DNA from: CAMDHY01 sp943372725
Lineage (GTDB): Bacteria > Pseudomonadota > Alphaproteobacteria > Rhizobiales > Segnochrobactraceae
Length of the DNA: 11,195 nt
NCBI GenBank assembly: GCA_943372725.1
Contig: CALRZT010000142.1
Location: 1-11,195, forward strand
Reading direction: 5' to 3'
Shown here: positions 5,282-11,195 of the stretch, one piece after another
Position numbering within the stretch: the first letter of the stretch is position 1
Layout of the letters: the number at the start of each line of letters is the position of its first letter
Notes under the pieces: generated by a model
Told to the model about the DNA's origin: nothing
The model's input: only the letters and a program-made list of their open reading frames with translations
Databases searched by the model: none
Position numbers and translations under genes: made by a program

Positions 5282-7834
5282 ATGGCGAACGAACGCGGCG
5301 GCGCCGGGCACGAACCGGCTCAGGCGGGGCACGCGGGACACGGACATCCGCCCGCCGACGCGACGGCGCCGTCGGGCTGCTGCGGCGGGAGCGCCAAGGC
5401 GGCCGCGACCGGTCCCGCCGATCACGGCCATGGCACCCATGACCACGGCACCCATGACCACGGCACCCACCACCACGGCGCCCACGGTCACGCCGCCCAT
5501 AGCCACGGCGCCCACGGCCACGACACCACCCCCGCCGTCGATGACGGCCGCGAGCTCGACCCCGTCTGCGGCATGCGCGTCGACCCGCACACGGCGAAGC
5601 ACCGCACCGAGCACGACGGCCATCCCTATTATTTCTGCAGTGCCGGCTGCCGGACGAAGTTCGAGGCGGACCCGGAGAAGTATCTGAACAAGGCCGACGC
5701 GCCGCCGCCCGCGCCGGTGCCGGAGGGCACCGTCTACACCTGTCCGATGCATCCGGAGATCCGCCAGGTCGGCCCCGGCTCCTGCCCGATCTGCGGCATG
5801 GCGCTCGAGCCCGACCTCGTCACCCTCGACAGCGGCCCGAACCCGGAACTCGCCGACATGACGCGGCGGTTCTGGATCGCCCTCGCACTCACCCTGCCGG
5901 TCTTCGTGCTCGAGATGGGAAGCCACGTCTTCGGGCTGCACCTCCTCGACATGCGCACCTCGACCTACGTGCAGCTGGCGCTCGCAACCCCCGTCGTCGT
6001 CTGGGCCGGCTGGCCCTTCTTCGAGCGCGGCTGGCAGTCGATCCAGACGCGCAACCTCAACATGTTCACGCTGATCGCGCTCGGCACCGGCGTCGCCTTC
6101 CTCTACAGCCTCGTCGCGACGCTCGCGCCGGAGGCCTTCCCGCCCTCCTTCCGCGACGCCCACGGCACGGTCGCCGTCTATTTCGAGGCGGCGGCGGTCA
6201 TCACCGTGCTCGTCCTGCTCGGCCAGGTGCTGGAGCTGAAGGCCCGCGACCGGACCTCCGGCGCCCTCAAGGCCCTCCTCGGCCTCGCCCCGAAGACCGC
6301 CCGCCGCATCCGCCCCGACGGGTCCGATGAGGAGGTCGATCTCGACCTGATCGTCGTCGGCGACCGCCTGCGCGTGCGCCCCGGCGAGAAGGTTCCGGTC
6401 GACGGCACCATCGCGGAGGGCCGCGGCACGCTCGACGAGGCGATGGTCACCGGCGAACCGATGCCGGTGGAGAAGGAGGCGGGCAGCCCCGTCGTCGGCG
6501 GCACCATCAACCGCGCCGGTGGCTTCGTAATGCGCGCCGAAAAGGTCGGCCGCGACACGCTGCTGTCCCGCATCGTCCAGATGGTCGCCGAGGCGCAGCG
6601 CTCGCGCGCGCCGATCCAGCGCCTCGCCGACCGTGTCTCCGGCTGGTTCGTGCCGCTCGTCGTCGCCGTCGCGGCGCTGGCCTTCGCCGCCTGGTCGCTG
6701 TTCGGGCCGGAGCCGCGGATCGCCTATGCCCTCGTCGCCGCCGTCTCGGTGCTGATCATCGCCTGCCCGTGCGCCCTCGGGCTCGCCACGCCGATGTCGA
6801 TCATGGTCGGCGTCGGCCGCGGCGCCCGCGCCGGCGTGCTCATCCGCAGCGCGGAGGCGCTCGAGCGGCTGGAGGCCGTCGACACCCTCGTCCTCGACAA
6901 GACGGGCACGCTCACCGAAGGCCGGCCGGCGCTCGCCGCCGTCCGAACCTTCGGGGCGATCCCTGAGAACGAGGCCCTCCGCCTCGCCGCCAGTCTGGAG
7001 CGCGGCAGCGAGCACCCGATCGCAGCGGCCGTCGTAGCCGGCGCAGCGGCGCGCGGGCTCGCGCTTGCCCAGCCGACCGACTTCTCCACCGCCGCCGGCA
7101 AGGGCGTCTCGGGCACCGTCGACGGTCGGCGCGTGGCGATCGGCAACGCCGGCTACCTCCACGGCCTCGGCATCGACGTGACGGCGGCGGTCGAGGCCGC
7201 CGAGGCGCTGCGCCGCGACGGCGCCACCGCCGTGCTCGTCGCCGTCGACGGGCAGGCGGCCGCGGCGCTCGCCGTCGCCGATCCGGTGAAGCCCTCCGCC
7301 GCCGCGGCGATCGCTGCCCTGAAGGCCGACGGCCTGCGCATCGTGATGCTGACCGGCGACGGTCGCACCACGGCGGAGGCCGTCGCCCGCACCCTCGGCA
7401 TCACCGAGGTGGAGGCGGAGGTGCTGCCATCCGACAAGCGCCTCGTCGTCGAGCGGCTGCAGAAGGCCGGCCGCGTCGTCGCCATGGCCGGCGACGGCGT
7501 CAACGACGCCCCGGCGCTGGCCGCCGCCGATGTCGGCATCGCCATGGGCACGGGCACCGACGTCGCCATCGAGAGCGCCGGCGTGACGCTGGTGAAGGGC
7601 GACCTCGCCGGCATCGTGCAGGCGCGGAAACTGTCGAAGGCGACGATGGCGAACATCCGCCAGAACCTCGTGTTCGCCTTCGTCTACAACGCCGCCGGCG
7701 TGCCGATCGCCGCCGGCATCCTCTATCCGGTGCTCGGCCTGCTGCTTTCGCCGATGCTGGCGGCGGCGGCGATGGCGCTGTCGTCGGTGAGCGTGATCGG
7801 GAATGCGCTGCGGCTGGGAAGAGTGAGGCTGTAG
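5282..7834 (+). CDS. copA: Cu+-exporting P1B-1 ATPase with His-repeat, YHS and CPMHP metal-binding N-terminus
   Basis: This 850-residue inner-membrane pump moves Cu(I) out of the cytosol using ATP. GGAG at 5271-5274 sits seven bases before the ATG. The N-terminus has a GCCGG stretch near residue 33, a His repeat at 51-80, a YHS domain at about 93-135 (DPVCGM, Cys96; FCSAGC, Cys119/Cys123), and a heavy-metal binding domain at 152-176 (CPMHP from Cys154; CPICGM from Cys168). There is no GMxCxxC-type HMA domain. The core is complete: TGEP 390-393 (actuator), CPC 495-497 (ion site in TM6), DKTGT 539-543 (Asp539 phosphorylated), SEHP with His578, and GDGVND 737-742. Eight membrane segments are visible (about 197, 227, 260, 293, 455, 480, 795 and 820 onward). 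Tyr802-Asn803 in TM7 and Met831/Ser834/Ser835 in TM8 match the Cu+ subgroup signature. It is divergent from csoR and presumably CsoR-controlled. Silver is a possible second substrate. Confidence 0.96.
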   Translation: MANERGGAGHEPAQAGHAGHGHPPADATAPSGCCGGSAKAAATGPADHGHGTHDHGTHDHGTHHHGAHGHAAHSHGAHGHDTTPAVDDGRELDPVCGMRVDPHTAKHRTEHDGHPYYFCSAGCRTKFEADPEKYLNKADAPPPAPVPEGTVYTCPMHPEIRQVGPGSCPICGMALEPDLVTLDSGPNPELADMTRRFWIALALTLPVFVLEMGSHVFGLHLLDMRTSTYVQLALATPVVVWAGWPFFERGWQSIQTRNLNMFTLIALGTGVAFLYSLVATLAPEAFPPSFRDAHGTVAVYFEAAAVITVLVLLGQVLELKARDRTSGALKALLGLAPKTARRIRPDGSDEEVDLDLIVVGDRLRVRPGEKVPVDGTIAEGRGTLDEAMVTGEPMPVEKEAGSPVVGGTINRAGGFVMRAEKVGRDTLLSRIVQMVAEAQRSRAPIQRLADRVSGWFVPLVVAVAALAFAAWSLFGPEPRIAYALVAAVSVLIIACPCALGLATPMSIMVGVGRGARAGVLIRSAEALERLEAVDTLVLDKTGTLTEGRPALAAVRTFGAIPENEALRLAASLERGSEHPIAAAVVAGAAARGLALAQPTDFSTAAGKGVSGTVDGRRVAIGNAGYLHGLGIDVTAAVEAAEALRRDGATAVLVAVDGQAAAALAVADPVKPSAAAAIAALKADGLRIVMLTGDGRTTAEAVARTLGITEVEAEVLPSDKRLVVERLQKAGRVVAMAGDGVNDAPALAAADVGIAMGTGTDVAIESAGVTLVKGDLAGIVQARKLSKATMANIRQNLVFAFVYNAAGVPIAAGILYPVLGLLLSPMLAAAAMALSSVSVIGNALRLGRVRL
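5432..5521 (+). repeat. Six tandem 15-bp units encoding GxHxH pentapeptides
   Basis: Six in-frame 15-base units run end to end with no gap. Units 1 and 2 are identical (GGCACCCATGACCAC); unit 3 differs at two bases; units 4-6 are more diverged. They encode GTHDH, GTHDH, GTHHH, GAHGH, AAHSH and GAHGH (ATPase residues 51-80). The pattern looks like a coding minisatellite grown by unit duplication. The product is a dense metal-binding string ahead of the YHS domain. Confidence 0.9.
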
Positions 7835-7857
7835 AGGCGCGGCGGGGAGCGCCGCCT
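7835..7857 (+). terminator. Hairpin immediately after the ATPase stop codon
   Basis: AGGC (7835-7838) pairs with GCCT (7854-7857) and GGCG (7841-7844) with CGCC (7850-7853), with a two-base bulge and a GGGAG loop. It starts on the base after the stop codon. No T-run follows, so an intrinsic terminator is uncertain; the larger inverted repeat downstream may share the job. Confidence 0.35.
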
Positions 7858-7880
7858 GCGCTCGAGGTCTTCGTCAATCC

Positions 7881-8049
7881 CCATCGGCGTCACCCCGGAC
7901 AAGTGAGCCGAAGGCGAGCGCCGATCCGGGGCCCAGCGTAAGAACTGTCGCGCATAGCGCGACGCTTGAGCCGCGCCTCCGGCGCGGAGTCTTCCGCTAG
8001 GTCCCGGATCGGCGCTCGGCTGCGCCTCGCTGGTCCGGGAAGACGATGG
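7881..8049. repeat. Large imperfect inverted repeat with inner hairpins (Rhizobiales-type intergenic palindrome)
   Basis: Arms at 7893-7931 and 8002-8040 are 39 bases each and match as reverse complements at about 30 positions. The arms extend outward through CGTC/GACG to CCATCG (7881-7886) and CGATGG (8044-8049). Each arm is itself partly palindromic, starting CCCGGAC and ending ATCCGGG. Between them sit two perfect hairpins: GTCGCGC/GCGCGAC (7947-7953, 7957-7963) and CCGCGCC/GGCGCGG (7971-7977, 7981-7987). The style, with CCGGAC and GATCCGGG ends, resembles dispersed intergenic palindromes I recall from Rhizobiales genomes. It lies between convergent genes, where it could end transcription from both sides. 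It occupies most of 7835-8099, which holds no gene. Confidence 0.75.
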
Positions 8050-8099
8050 AGGGGAAAGCGCAATGGGAGGGGCGCGCAAACGCCCTTCCCCACCCCCGC

Positions 8100-9572
8100 T
8101 CACCCCTTGATGTACCATCCCCACGGCTCGTCCGACGCGTAGCGCGTCACCTGCTTCACCGTCAGGTAGTTCTCCAGCCCCCACACCCCGAGTTCCCGCC
8201 CAATGCCGCTGCGCTTGACGCCGCCCCAGGGGGCCTCGCTGAAGGTCGGCTGCGAGCAGTTGATCCAGACGATGCCGGCCTCGAGGTCGCGCGCCACCCG
8301 CTCCGTCCGCTCCTCGTCCTTCGACATCACCGCCGCCGCGAGTCCGTAGGGGCTGTCGTTGGCGAGCCGCAGCCCCTCCGCCTCGCCGTCGAACGGCTTG
8401 AGGCAGACCACCGGCCCGAAGATCTCCTCCCGCCACGCGGCGGACGTCTCCGGCACGTCGGTCAGCACCGTCGGCTCGACGAAGTAGCCGCGGTCGCGGT
8501 GCTGTGGCACGCGGCCGCCGGTCGCGACCTTCGCCCCGTCGCGCACGCCCTCGCCGATCATGCCGAGCACCTTCTCGTGCTGGCCGCGGCTGACCAGCGG
8601 ACCGAGCAGCACGCCGTCCTCCATCCCGCCGCCGATGGTGATCTTGCGGCTCTCCTCGACGAGGCGCTCCAGCACCTTGTCGTAGAGCGGCCGCTCGACC
8701 AGCACCCGCGACGTCGCCGAGCACACCTGGCCCTGGTTCCAGAAGATGCCGAACAGGATCCACTCGACGGCGGCCTCGACGTCGCTGTCGGCGAAGACGA
8801 GGAAGGGCGACTTGCCGCCGAGCTCCAGCGACACCGCCTTGATGTCCTCGGCCGCCGCCGCCATCACCCGCCGCCCGGTGGCAAGGCTGCCGGTGAAGGC
8901 GAGCTTGTCGACGCGCGGGTGGCGCGTCAGCGGCTCGCCGGCGTCGCGCCCGAGCCCCGGCACGACGTTGAGGACGCCCGCCGGCAGCCCCGCCTCGCCG
9001 GCGATGGCGCCGAGTTCGAGCGCCGTCAGCGGCGTCAGCTCGGAGGGTTTGAGCACCATCGTGCAGCCGGCGGCGAGCGCCGGGGCGACCTTCCAGGCCG
9101 CCATCAGCATCGGGTAGTTCCACGGGATGATGGCGCCGGCGACGCCGACCGCCTCGCGCCGCACCTTCGAGGTGAAGCGCTGGTCGCCGACCGCGACCGC
9201 CTGCTCCTGCCGCCCGTCGAGCTCCTCGGCGAGGCCGGCATAGAAGTCGAAGCAGCCGGCGGTGTCGTCGATGTCCCACTTCGCCTCGGGCAGCGGCTTG
9301 CCGTTGTCGGCGACCTCGATCGCCGCGAGCTCGTCGCGCCGCGCCCGGATGCCCTCGGCGATGGCGCGCAGGATCACCGCCCGCTCGGCGCCGCTGGTGC
9401 GCTTCCACGCCGGCAGCGCCGCGGCGGCGGCCGCCACCGCCCGGTCGACGTCCGCCGCCGTCGCCGCCGCGACGCGCGCGATCGGCTGCTCGGTCGCCGG
9501 GTCGATCACCTCGAACGTCCCGCCCGCCGCCGGCTTCTCCCAGCGCCCGCCGATGTAGAGACCGTCCCGCAT
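8100..9572 (-). CDS. ALDH10-like aldehyde dehydrogenase (aminoaldehyde/betaine-aldehyde type)
   Basis: This 490-residue cytosolic NAD(P)+-dependent dehydrogenase oxidises an aldehyde to its acid. The start MRDGLYIGGRW has GGAGGA six bases upstream and gives the normal family length; an ATG at 9644 would add an unconserved leader. The catalytic set is complete: Asn152 in PWNYP, Glu250 in LELGGK, and nucleophile Cys284 in NQGQVCSA. The Glu-Cys spacing of 34 is that of the superfamily. WNYPMLMAAWKVAPALAAG, NCSQPTFSEAPWGG and the ending NYLTVKQVTRYASDEPWGWY closely resemble plant ALDH10 enzymes, which act on betaine aldehyde and on 3-aminopropanal or 4-aminobutanal from polyamines. It is divergent from a PotD-like transporter operon, which supports amine or polyamine catabolism. 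No amine oxidase or aminotransferase is in the window to supply the aldehyde. Family is certain; the substrate is inferred. Confidence 0.95.
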   Translation of the reverse strand: MRDGLYIGGRWEKPAAGGTFEVIDPATEQPIARVAAATAADVDRAVAAAAAALPAWKRTSGAERAVILRAIAEGIRARRDELAAIEVADNGKPLPEAKWDIDDTAGCFDFYAGLAEELDGRQEQAVAVGDQRFTSKVRREAVGVAGAIIPWNYPMLMAAWKVAPALAAGCTMVLKPSELTPLTALELGAIAGEAGLPAGVLNVVPGLGRDAGEPLTRHPRVDKLAFTGSLATGRRVMAAAAEDIKAVSLELGGKSPFLVFADSDVEAAVEWILFGIFWNQGQVCSATSRVLVERPLYDKVLERLVEESRKITIGGGMEDGVLLGPLVSRGQHEKVLGMIGEGVRDGAKVATGGRVPQHRDRGYFVEPTVLTDVPETSAAWREEIFGPVVCLKPFDGEAEGLRLANDSPYGLAAAVMSKDEERTERVARDLEAGIVWINCSQPTFSEAPWGGVKRSGIGRELGVWGLENYLTVKQVTRYASDEPWGWYIKG

Positions 9573-9578
9573 TCCCGC

Positions 9579-9584
9579 TCCTCC
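9579..9584 (-). promoter_or_regulatory. Strong ribosome binding site of the aldehyde dehydrogenase gene
   Basis: GGAGGA on the minus strand, six bases from the ATG at 9570-9572. It selects this start over the in-frame ATG at 9644, which lies in the A/T-rich promoter island. Confidence 0.75.
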
Positions 9585-9620
9585 GTCCGAACCGGCCCGA
9601 CCTGTCACGAACCAGACTGC

Positions 9621-9646
9621 ATTATTTTCGTCAAAAGTACACATTT
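9621..9646. promoter_or_regulatory. A/T-rich shared control region between dehydrogenase and transporter genes
   Basis: This stretch is 20 A/T of 26 bases, a sharp contrast with the surrounding GC-rich DNA, and lies in the 200-base gap between divergent genes. It contains a small inverted repeat, TTTT-CGTC-AAAA (9625-9636), that could be an operator, and a minus-strand TTGACG that could be a -35. I could not assign a convincing -10 in either direction. The rest of 9573-9772 shows only the two ribosome sites. Confidence 0.4.
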
Positions 9647-9772
9647 GCGCTGGACGGCGCCCGACCCTCGCGCTTCACTGCTGCATCGGCGCCGCTGCGG
9701 GATCGGGAGCGGGGGCGCGCAACGGCGGACCCGCGTGCCCTCGCACCGGCCACCGCACGAAGGGGAACGGCA

Positions 9773-10852
9773 ATGGCATTCATCGACCACAAGGCGCGCC
9801 TCCTCGGCGCCGCGGCCGCCATCGGCGCCGGACTGCTGCTCGCGAGCCCGGCTGCGATCGCCCAGGACGCGCCGAAGGGCAAGATCGTCATCGGCAACTG
9901 GGACGGCTACATGCCGCCGGACCTGCTCGAGCGCTTCAAGGCGGCGACCGGCATCGAGGCCGAACTCACCGTCCACGCCACCAACGAGGAGGTGATGGGC
10001 AAGGTCGTCGCCGGCGGCGGCAAGGGCTACGACGTGCTGTTCGTCTCCGCCCCGTTCGCCCAGGCGCTGAACGCGCTGAAGCTCTCCGCCCCGATCGACC
10101 ACGCGAAGATCCCGAACCTCGCGAACCTCTATCCCGAGGGCTCGCAGCTGAAGTACGACCCCGGCAACACCTTCTCCGTCCCCTATGCCTGGGGCACGAC
10201 GGGCCTCTGCTACCGCACCGACCTCGTCGAGGGCACGCCGGACAGCTGGGCGGCACTGATGACCCCGCCGGACGCGCTGAAGGGCAAGATCACCATGCTC
10301 GCGACCGACCGGTGGCTGCTCGGCGCCGGCTTCAAGTCGCTCGGCTTCTCGGTCAACGAGACCGATCCTGCAAAGATCGACCAGGCCCGCGACGCGCTGA
10401 TCGCGGCGAAGAAGAACCTGCTCTCCTACGACGACACCACCTTCTACTCGAAGCTCGTCTCCGGCGAGGCCTCGCTGGTGCACGCCTGGGACGGCTGGTG
10501 CAACTACGGCATCGCCGAGAACAAGGACATCACCTACGTCATCCCGAAGGAGGGCACCGACCTCTGGACGGACACGATGGTCGTCACCGCCGCGTCGGAG
10601 AACAAGGACGCCGCCCACGCCTTCATCGACTTCGTTCTGTCGGAAGACGTCGGCAAGTGGGTGACCGAGAACATCATGTACAAGACGCCCAACAAGAAGG
10701 CGATGGAGGCCCTCGACCCCGCCCTCCTCGAGCAGTTCCCCAACATGAAGATGACGCCGGCCGAGCTTCTCGCCCAGGAACAGATGGTCGATGTCGGCCA
10801 GACGCAGAAGGCCTACTCGCGCACCGTCACCGAGATCATGAACGCCAAGTGA
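9773..10852 (+). CDS. Polyamine-type ABC transporter substrate-binding protein (PotD-like)
   Basis: This 359-residue periplasmic receptor captures a polyamine-like ligand and delivers it to an ABC permease. AGGGGA (9761-9766) precedes the ATG. A Sec signal peptide has likely cleavage after AIA at residue 30. Mature landmarks follow PotD order: NWDGYMPPDLLERFKAATGIE (Trp43, Tyr46), the DVLFVSAPF block, PYAWGTTGLCYR, Asp179, AWDGW (Trp239), and LWTD (Trp265, Asp267). By eye Trp43, Tyr46, Asp179, Trp239, Trp265 and Asp267 match ligand residues of E. coli PotD. The counterparts of its Tyr85, Glu171 and Gln327 are not conserved, so the ligand may not be spermidine. There are only two cysteines, Cys146 and Cys243, which could form a disulphide. 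It is first gene of the transporter operon, with a permease 90 bases downstream and an aldehyde dehydrogenase divergent. Confidence 0.93.
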   Translation: MAFIDHKARLLGAAAAIGAGLLLASPAAIAQDAPKGKIVIGNWDGYMPPDLLERFKAATGIEAELTVHATNEEVMGKVVAGGGKGYDVLFVSAPFAQALNALKLSAPIDHAKIPNLANLYPEGSQLKYDPGNTFSVPYAWGTTGLCYRTDLVEGTPDSWAALMTPPDALKGKITMLATDRWLLGAGFKSLGFSVNETDPAKIDQARDALIAAKKNLLSYDDTTFYSKLVSGEASLVHAWDGWCNYGIAENKDITYVIPKEGTDLWTDTMVVTAASENKDAAHAFIDFVLSEDVGKWVTENIMYKTPNKKAMEALDPALLEQFPNMKMTPAELLAQEQMVDVGQTQKAYSRTVTEIMNAK

Positions 10853-10880
10853 CCTGAAGGACCAAGTGATCTGAAGGGTC
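10847..10880 (+). repeat. 17-bp tandem duplication spanning the stop codon
   Basis: Positions 10847-10863 (AAGTGACCTGAAGGACC) are followed directly by 10864-10880 (AAGTGATCTGAAGGGTC), matching at 14 of 17 bases. The first copy contains the last Lys codon and TGA stop of the binding-protein gene, and the second repeats that AAG-TGA downstream. Confidence 0.8.
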
Positions 10881-10891
10881 AGGCCCAGCAT

Positions 10892-10920
10892 TCGTCCCGG
10901 CGCCGCGCGCGCCGGGACGA
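10892..10920 (+). other. Strong intercistronic hairpin between binding-protein and permease genes
   Basis: TCGTCCCGGCG (10892-10902) and CGCCGGGACGA (10910-10920) form a perfect 11-base stem with a seven-base GC loop. No T-run follows. In ABC operons such hairpins after the binding-protein gene typically stabilise its mRNA or partly stop transcription, giving more receptor than permease. The stem ends 22 bases before the permease ATG. Confidence 0.65.
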
Positions 10921-10942
10921 GGACGCGGCCGGCCGGCGCACC

Positions 10943-11195
10943 ATGACCTCCCCCCGCCTCACCCGCACGATCCTGATGGTGCCCGGCCTCGGCTGGCTGG
11001 CGCTGTTCCTGCTCGTGCCGTGCCTGCTCGTCTTCTTCAACGCCTTCTACGAGCGCGGCATCTATGGCGGGGTCGACTACGACGCCTTCACCTATGACAA
11101 CTTCCAGAGGCTGATCGACCCGCTTTATGTCGAGGTCTTCCTCGGCTCGGCCCGCATCGCCCTCATCACCACGGTGCTCGCGGTGCTGATCGGCT
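10943..11195 (+). CDS. Polyamine-type ABC transporter permease (PotB/PotH-like), 3' end outside window
   Basis: The first 84 codons are present and the frame is open to the right edge. MTSPRLTRTILMVPGLGWLALFLLVPCLLVFFNAFYERG is the usual opening of the PotB/PotH group: a short cytosolic tail, then one membrane helix at about residues 10-33. A periplasmic stretch follows with YDAFTYDNFQRLIDPLYVEVFLGS, matching the family's typical region between TM1 and TM2. A second helix begins near residue 71 (RIALITTVLAVLIG). The conserved EAA loop lies beyond the window. The ATG lacks a good Shine-Dalgarno at normal distance (GAGGA is about 20 bases upstream), but no in-frame start is seen for at least 75 bases above it. 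It would form the inner-membrane channel for the upstream binding protein; a second permease and an ATPase should follow. Confidence 0.9.
   Translation, partial: MTSPRLTRTILMVPGLGWLALFLLVPCLLVFFNAFYERGIYGGVDYDAFTYDNFQRLIDPLYVEVFLGSARIALITTVLAVLIG

Noticed and set aside
5427..5521. CRISPR-like short tandem repeats
   Set aside because: Units are contiguous, in frame and code for His pentapeptides, with no spacers between them.
5276..7162. Long antisense open frame (628 codons) opposite the copper ATPase
   Set aside because: It mirrors a highly conserved ATPase, has composition rich in Arg/Gly/Asp/Glu/Ala typical of GC-rich shadow frames, and shows no recognisable motif.
7890..8093. Small minus-strand open frame (67 codons) in the gap after the ATPase gene
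   Set aside because: It falls within the large inverted repeat, has no ribosome site that I can see, and its residues simply reflect the palindrome.
9573..9644. N-terminal extension of the aldehyde dehydrogenase to the ATG at 9644
   Set aside because: It lies in the A/T-rich promoter island, and the inner ATG has a strong GGAGGA and gives normal family length.
8046..9995. Plus-strand open frame (649 codons) opposite the aldehyde dehydrogenase
   Set aside because: It is opposite a complete catalytic gene and overlaps the start of the binding-protein gene. Composition is that of a shadow frame.
9605..10891. Minus-strand open frame (428 codons) opposite the binding-protein gene
   Set aside because: It covers a gene with clear signal peptide and PotD landmarks and has no motif of its own.

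Overview
The window is a very GC-rich stretch of a bacterial chromosome, near 70% G+C by eye. Nearly every codon ends in G or C. Gene content points to an alphaproteobacterium, most likely Hyphomicrobiales (Rhizobiales). The clues are a CsoR-type copper regulator, a YafK-type L,D-transpeptidase lipoprotein, an ALDH10-like aldehyde dehydrogenase beside a PotD-type ABC transporter, and an intergenic palindromic element of a kind I recall from that order. No tRNA, rRNA, CRISPR array, insertion sequence or phage gene is visible.

Layout. Positions 1-1394 (minus) hold an L,D-transpeptidase-family lipoprotein gene cut by the left edge. Positions 1568-2521 (minus) hold accA. Positions 2643-5195 (minus) are a three-gene copper operon, transcribed csoR, then a Spy/CpxP-like periplasmic protein, then a Tat-exported multicopper oxidase. 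Divergent from csoR, 5282-7834 (plus) encodes a Cu+-exporting P1B-1 ATPase with an unusual N-terminus: a His-rich repeat, a YHS domain and a CPMHP/CPICGM metal-binding domain, with no classical HMA domain. Between the divergent genes are two near-identical CsoR-type operators whose centres are 33 bp apart. They flank a heptamer that can serve as the -35 element in both directions. Positions 7835-8099 lie between convergent genes and contain a large imperfect inverted repeat. Positions 8100-9572 (minus) encode an ALDH10-like aminoaldehyde/betaine-aldehyde dehydrogenase. Divergent from it, a polyamine-type ABC transporter operon starts: a PotD-like binding protein at 9773-10852 and a PotB/PotH-like permease from 10943, which runs off the right edge.

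How the genes fit together. The copper block reads as a complete envelope-level detoxification module. CsoR senses cytosolic Cu(I) and derepresses both sides. The ATPase expels Cu(I) to the periplasm, where the multicopper oxidase can oxidise it and the Spy-like protein can protect or scavenge. All three effector proteins carry His- or Met-rich segments. The amine block pairs uptake of a polyamine-like compound with oxidation of the aldehyde its deamination would yield; the amine oxidase or aminotransferase is not in view. The transpeptidase and accA look unrelated to either block.

I do not see a clearly new biological system. The most unusual elements are the symmetric twin-operator/shared -35 control region, the 6 x 15-bp His minisatellite in the ATPase, and the hairpins between genes.
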